The translations under genes and the position numbers were made by a program. From Cephalotus follicularis (taxonomy: Eukaryota; Streptophyta; Magnoliopsida; Oxalidales; Cephalotaceae), in contig BDDD01001817.1 in assembly GCA_001972305.1 (NCBI GenBank), positions 149,918 to 213,917 of the forward strand: a stretch of 64,000 nucleotides of DNA, in the 5' to 3' direction. Below, in pieces: positions 60,456 through 64,000 of the stretch. Numbering within the stretch: position 1 is the stretch's first letter; each line of letters opens with the position of its first letter. The notes below the pieces were generated by a model. The model had not been told where the DNA came from and did not search any database. It saw only the letters and a program-made list of their open reading frames with translations.

Positions 60456-61688
60456 TGTATAACAGAACAGAACATCAAGCCAAAAACAGAACATTAAACA
60501 AAAACAATCATCACATCAAAAATTCATACAATCAATCATGTTACATATCATTCAAGTTCACACAAACCTAATTCTCTTCTAAACTTAGAAAAAGAATTCT
60601 CATCTAAGGGTTTGGTGAAGATATCCGCCACTTGTTTTTCGGTGGGAATATATTCTAACATAATGTCACCACATTCTACATGTTCTCTTAAGAAATGATA
60701 TCTAATGTCAATGTGTTTTGTGCTAGAGTGATGGACAGGGTTCTTAGCAAGACAAATACTACTAGTATTATCACACTTAATAGACACATCCTTAACATAA
60801 ACACCATAATCAACCAATTGTTGCTTTTGCCAAAGGATTTGAGCACAACAACTACCTACTGCTATATATTCAGCTTCAGTGGTGGATAAAGCTACAGAAT
60901 TTTGCTTCTTGCTAAACCAAGATACTAGCATGCTTCCTAGGAATTGGCATGAACCACTAGTACTCTTGCGGTCTACTTTATAACCACCAAAATCGGCATC
61001 CGAGTAAGAATGTAAATCAAAACTAGAATCTCGGGAATACCATAAGCCTAAAGTAGGTGTGTATGTAAGATATTTAAAAATCCTTTTCACAGCAAATAAA
61101 TGAGATTCTTTAGGATTGGATTGAAAACGGGCACACAAGCACACACTAAATAAAATATCGGGTCTACTTGCGGTTAAGTCCACATCTCTTTTGCGGTTGC
61201 ACAAGATGATACTCTATTGAATTCATTTGAATTTAAAGCACATATAATAACGTGTTTTGCTTTAGCATTTAATTGTACCTTTTTGCGATCATCATCCGTA
61301 TAAGAGCTTCTCGGTTTGAGAGTTTTAATACCTTCTTACGAGATGATGTGAGGAAGTTTTGGGCCGTCAATGATGATGTCCCAAAGATTAAAGTCAAGAG
61401 CTTGAATGAATATAGTCATCTTTGCCTTCCAATGACTATAGTTGTTTCCATCGAAAAATGGAGGCTTTGAGATGGACATGCTTTCCTTGTTCGACATATT
61501 CAATTCCATAAGGATCTTTGTAATCTCTAACAGTTAAGAAATAAGATTAACCTCTCTGATAACAATTGAAATAAAACACTCTTGCAATATACAAGAGAGG
61601 GGGGTGAATTGAATATTGAAGTAAATATGGGAATTTAAAAACTTTAAATATAAAGAGACAAGGAAAGAAAAACTTCTCCAAAATTTAG

Positions 61689-61720
61689 AGTGGTTCGGCT
61701 AACTCTTGCCTACGTCCACT
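61689..61720 (-). promoter_or_regulatory. Conserved LTR leader hairpin (copy 5)
   Basis: Same sequence as copy 4, in the middle LTR of the tandem element. Confidence 0.7.
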
Positions 61721-62189
61721 TTTCCCAAGGGAGCTCCTTGAGTTTCCACTATCTCGATTTGATTAAGGCAGCAAATCGTTACACCTCACAAATTCGTGAT
61801 TGACCTCAATCACAAGACTTTGACCTCAAAGCCTTAGAGGATTCTCCTCTTTTACAAGTAAAATGAAAGTGTTTACAAGAACCTCTTAAATAGGTTGAAG
61901 TGAAAAATATAGCTCACAAAATGAAACACTCAGATAAACTCAAGGAATGAAGCTTAGAAGCCTTGTTGAACAATGTAGAGCACTTTGAGCCTTTTTGCAC
62001 ACTAGAATGCTTTGGAGTTGATTTCTCTTGATGTTGTGTGATTGTTGTAAATAATTCTGAATTGTTGTTCTTCTGAGGTTTCAATCTTCCTTTTATAGCC
62101 ATAACAGGTTTGTAGCCGTTGCATGATTTGTGGAAGCTTTTTGATATAATAATATGTAGTTGCAATTATTGAATTTTCTCTGCTGGTAT

Positions 62190-62770
62190 AAAGACATCGA
62201 CTTCTTTGTGAAAGGCGTCGATGTCTTTTCAGTTGGTGGCCGTTGGAAGTGGTTGAACTAGCCGTTCCAGGTTTCCCGGGTCTTGTTCACTTGAAAAGGC
62301 GTCGACTTCTTTTAAAAGGCGTCGATGTCTTTTCTGGGAAATCTAAAGGTATAGAGGCTTTGAACATCACATCGACTTCTCATCTTGGAGTCGATGTATT
62401 TTCTGGGATTTTGCAGGTACCTCTGTAAAAGGCGTCGATCTCGATGGAAAGGCGTCGATGTCTTTTGTATTGACGTCGATGTCTTTGATGTAGGGATCGA
62501 TGTCTTCAATTGCAATTTCATACAGTAGCTTCTGGCACAGAAAACGTCTGAAAACGTCGATGTTATCTTGGAAGTAGTCGATATCATCTTGAAAGTAGTC
62601 GATGTCTTTTGGAAGTAGTCGATGTCTTTTGGTACGGACGTAGATGTCATAACTGGAAGAACGATGTCTTCTTTGTAGTTGATTTTGTACTAAAGGCGTC
62701 GATGTTATTTTGAAGGAGTCGACTTCTTTCGTACGGACGTCGATGGTTTTCCTTGATAGTCGATGTCTTC
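62190..62770. repeat. Array of about 21 GGCGTCGATGTCTTT-type motifs (middle LTR)
   Basis: Same motif family as 57420-57890, with two more copies inside the extra ~98-bp segment. It lies just upstream of the TATA word of this minus-strand LTR. Confidence 0.88.
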
Positions 62771-62887
62771 TTCTGCAGATTGGTTTTAGGCTTTGATATT
62801 GAACTTGTAATTTCTTGCACATCAAGTAAACTTGTTAAATGCAAATATGTTATCATCAAAACAAGGATTGAGACTAAATCGTCAACA

Positions 62888-64000
62888 ATCTCCCCCTTTT
62901 TGATGATGACAAAAATTTGCTCAAAAATGCATAAATTATAAGTAATACCATTTGAAAAAATAAGTGAATATCAAAAGAGATTTATAAGGTAAGTTGCAAT
63001 ATCAGTAAGCATTATAATGTAGGTTGCACTATCATAAACAAGGAGTGTAAGTTGCAATATCAGAAGCAATGAGTTTTGAGCCTTTCTCTTAAAATGCATA
63101 AATAGCATTTCTCCCCATTTGCATTTCTCTCAAAACATAACATAATTCTTTTGAGCCAGCATTTCTCCCCCTTTTTTGTATAGCATCAAAAAGGTTTTAC
63201 AAAAGGTTAGAAATTATAAGCTCCCCCTAAATAACAGCAAGGGTTAAAAGAATATGAATAAGGCAAAAAGCATAAAATCTCATAATATCGGCAATGATGA
63301 TAATTATGGGAAATAATTGATAAAACATAATCATTCAACGCAATTATATCAGAAAATCATTCATATAATTATAAACACAATTCATAAAACACAATCTCAT
63401 AAACACAATTGCATAAACATTTAATTAATATCATTAAATTCAAACTTGTTCATTACAAAAAAAAATATGAACTCAAAGGTTCATAACAACATCAAACAGA
63501 AAACAGCAACAAGAATTAAAGCAGAAACAACAACAAAAACATCAAGATTCAGCAGGAGTGGAATCGGATTCGGATTCGTCGCCCGAAGTCTCTTCGCATT
63601 GATCAATGGTCTTGGATTCGGCAAGCTTCCATTCCATTCTCTTTAAACGCCTCTTTGCGACTTTTAAATCGTAGAAGATGGTGTCATCAATGTGTCGGAA
63701 GTCGGACTGAATTACCATATGATCACCCTCCAATCTACCAAGCCGAGTGTTGATCTCCTTAAATTCATCTTTAAACGAGGCATTCATGGCAGCAAATTGT
63801 GATTGCATGAACTCCATCATCCGCTCGTAATCAGAAGTAGATGAAGTTCCTTGAGATTGAGGCTGGGCTAGTGCAGCTTGTTGTTGAGTTTCCCAAGGAG
63901 GATGCTCTTCTTGCTCTTCAATGGCAATCCTTGGTCCTTGATCCACTTTAGGCAAATATGTCCAAATCCCTTGTTGTTTCTTCCACCCCATTCGATTTAG
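62888..64000 (-). mobile_element. Second internal unit of the tandem Sirevirus-like element (runs off the window)
   Basis: It is collinear with 58009-59121 at a constant offset of 4879 bp and appears identical wherever I compared it, including the third-ORF tail (from 63542). It starts with polypurine tracts directly after the middle LTR. Confidence 0.85.

Larger units (their letters stand above)
56788..62887 (-). mobile_element. Second Sirevirus-like Copia element, non-autonomous, first unit of a tandem (fossil)
   Basis: LTRs are at 56788-58008 and 61567-62887. The left flank ATACC (56783-56787) is a candidate target duplication, but its partner lies beyond the window. Near 61548-61562 is a primer-binding-site-like word. 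Parts between the LTRs in minus-strand order: gag start (FFDGNNYSHWKAKM, about 61490-61210), RNase H (LSTTEAEYIAVGSCCAQ, QVADIFTKPL, 61204-60548), a motif array, a third ORF (59976-58663), and several polypurine tracts (AAAAAGGGGGAGA at about 58010). Most of gag and pol is absent. A second internal copy follows the right LTR. Confidence 0.85.
61567..62887 (-). repeat. Middle LTR of the tandem Sirevirus-like element, 1321 bp
   Basis: It has the same order of parts as the left LTR, with one extra ~98-bp stretch in the motif array. TATA word at 62090-62097, hairpin at 61689-61720. Its right ~420 bp are almost identical to the left LTR while the rest differs by a few percent. Confidence 0.85.

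Overview
The window is nuclear DNA from a flowering plant, most likely a eudicot. It has GT-AG introns, a DYW-type PPR gene, a plant-type novel plant SNARE (NPSN), AT-rich spacers and many LTR retrotransposon remains. I cannot name the species. Exon boundaries were placed by eye from splice sites, reading-frame phase and remembered family sequences; no transcript was available.

Layout. Positions 1-17,000 form a gene-dense block: the 3' end of an unrecognised gene (1-249, +), a type-I pectinesterase (3301-5174, -), a DYW PPR protein (6416-8311, +), a domesticated hAT-transposase gene with two BED fingers (9675-13394, +) and mitochondrial pyruvate dehydrogenase kinase (13995-16954, -). A solo LTR (1799-2607) interrupts this block. 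Positions 17,000-31,900 are repeat-rich: a Copia element (19115-24048) sitting in one arm of an inverted repeat, a 2.6 kb solo LTR (24338-26952), and a composite of a second Copia fragment and LTR pieces between long inverted arms (27892-31010). Positions 31,944-40,310 hold two intact housekeeping genes: NPSN13 (+) and a KT-group sugar-phosphate/nucleotide-sugar transporter (-). From 41,000 to 64,000 I see only mobile DNA: MITE-like inverted repeats, an unclassified repeat split by a Sirevirus-like Copia element (46453-52643), a third Copia fragment (54385-56787), and a second Sirevirus-like family in a tandem LTR-internal-LTR-internal arrangement (56788 to the window end).

The host genes are unrelated housekeeping functions: cell-wall pectin, organelle RNA editing, mitochondrial carbon entry, membrane fusion and Golgi/plastid-type transport. 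From memory, the transporter, NPSN13 and the BED/hAT gene resemble the Arabidopsis neighbours At3g17430, At3g17440 and At3g17450, so this looks like conserved synteny opened up by transposons.

The most unusual signal is a set of short CpG-centred, often palindromic motifs (CAGTCGACTG, CAGTCGGCTG, GGCGTCGATGTC, GTCGACG). They are arrayed many times just upstream of the TATA box in the LTRs of several unrelated retrotransposon families. In both Sirevirus-like families a second array lies just upstream of the third open reading frame. That third frame encodes a plant-specific transposon protein, and in one family it begins with a near copy of the histone H3 tail (MPRTKQTAKK). Together these suggest an element-encoded or host-encoded system that recognises the motif arrays.
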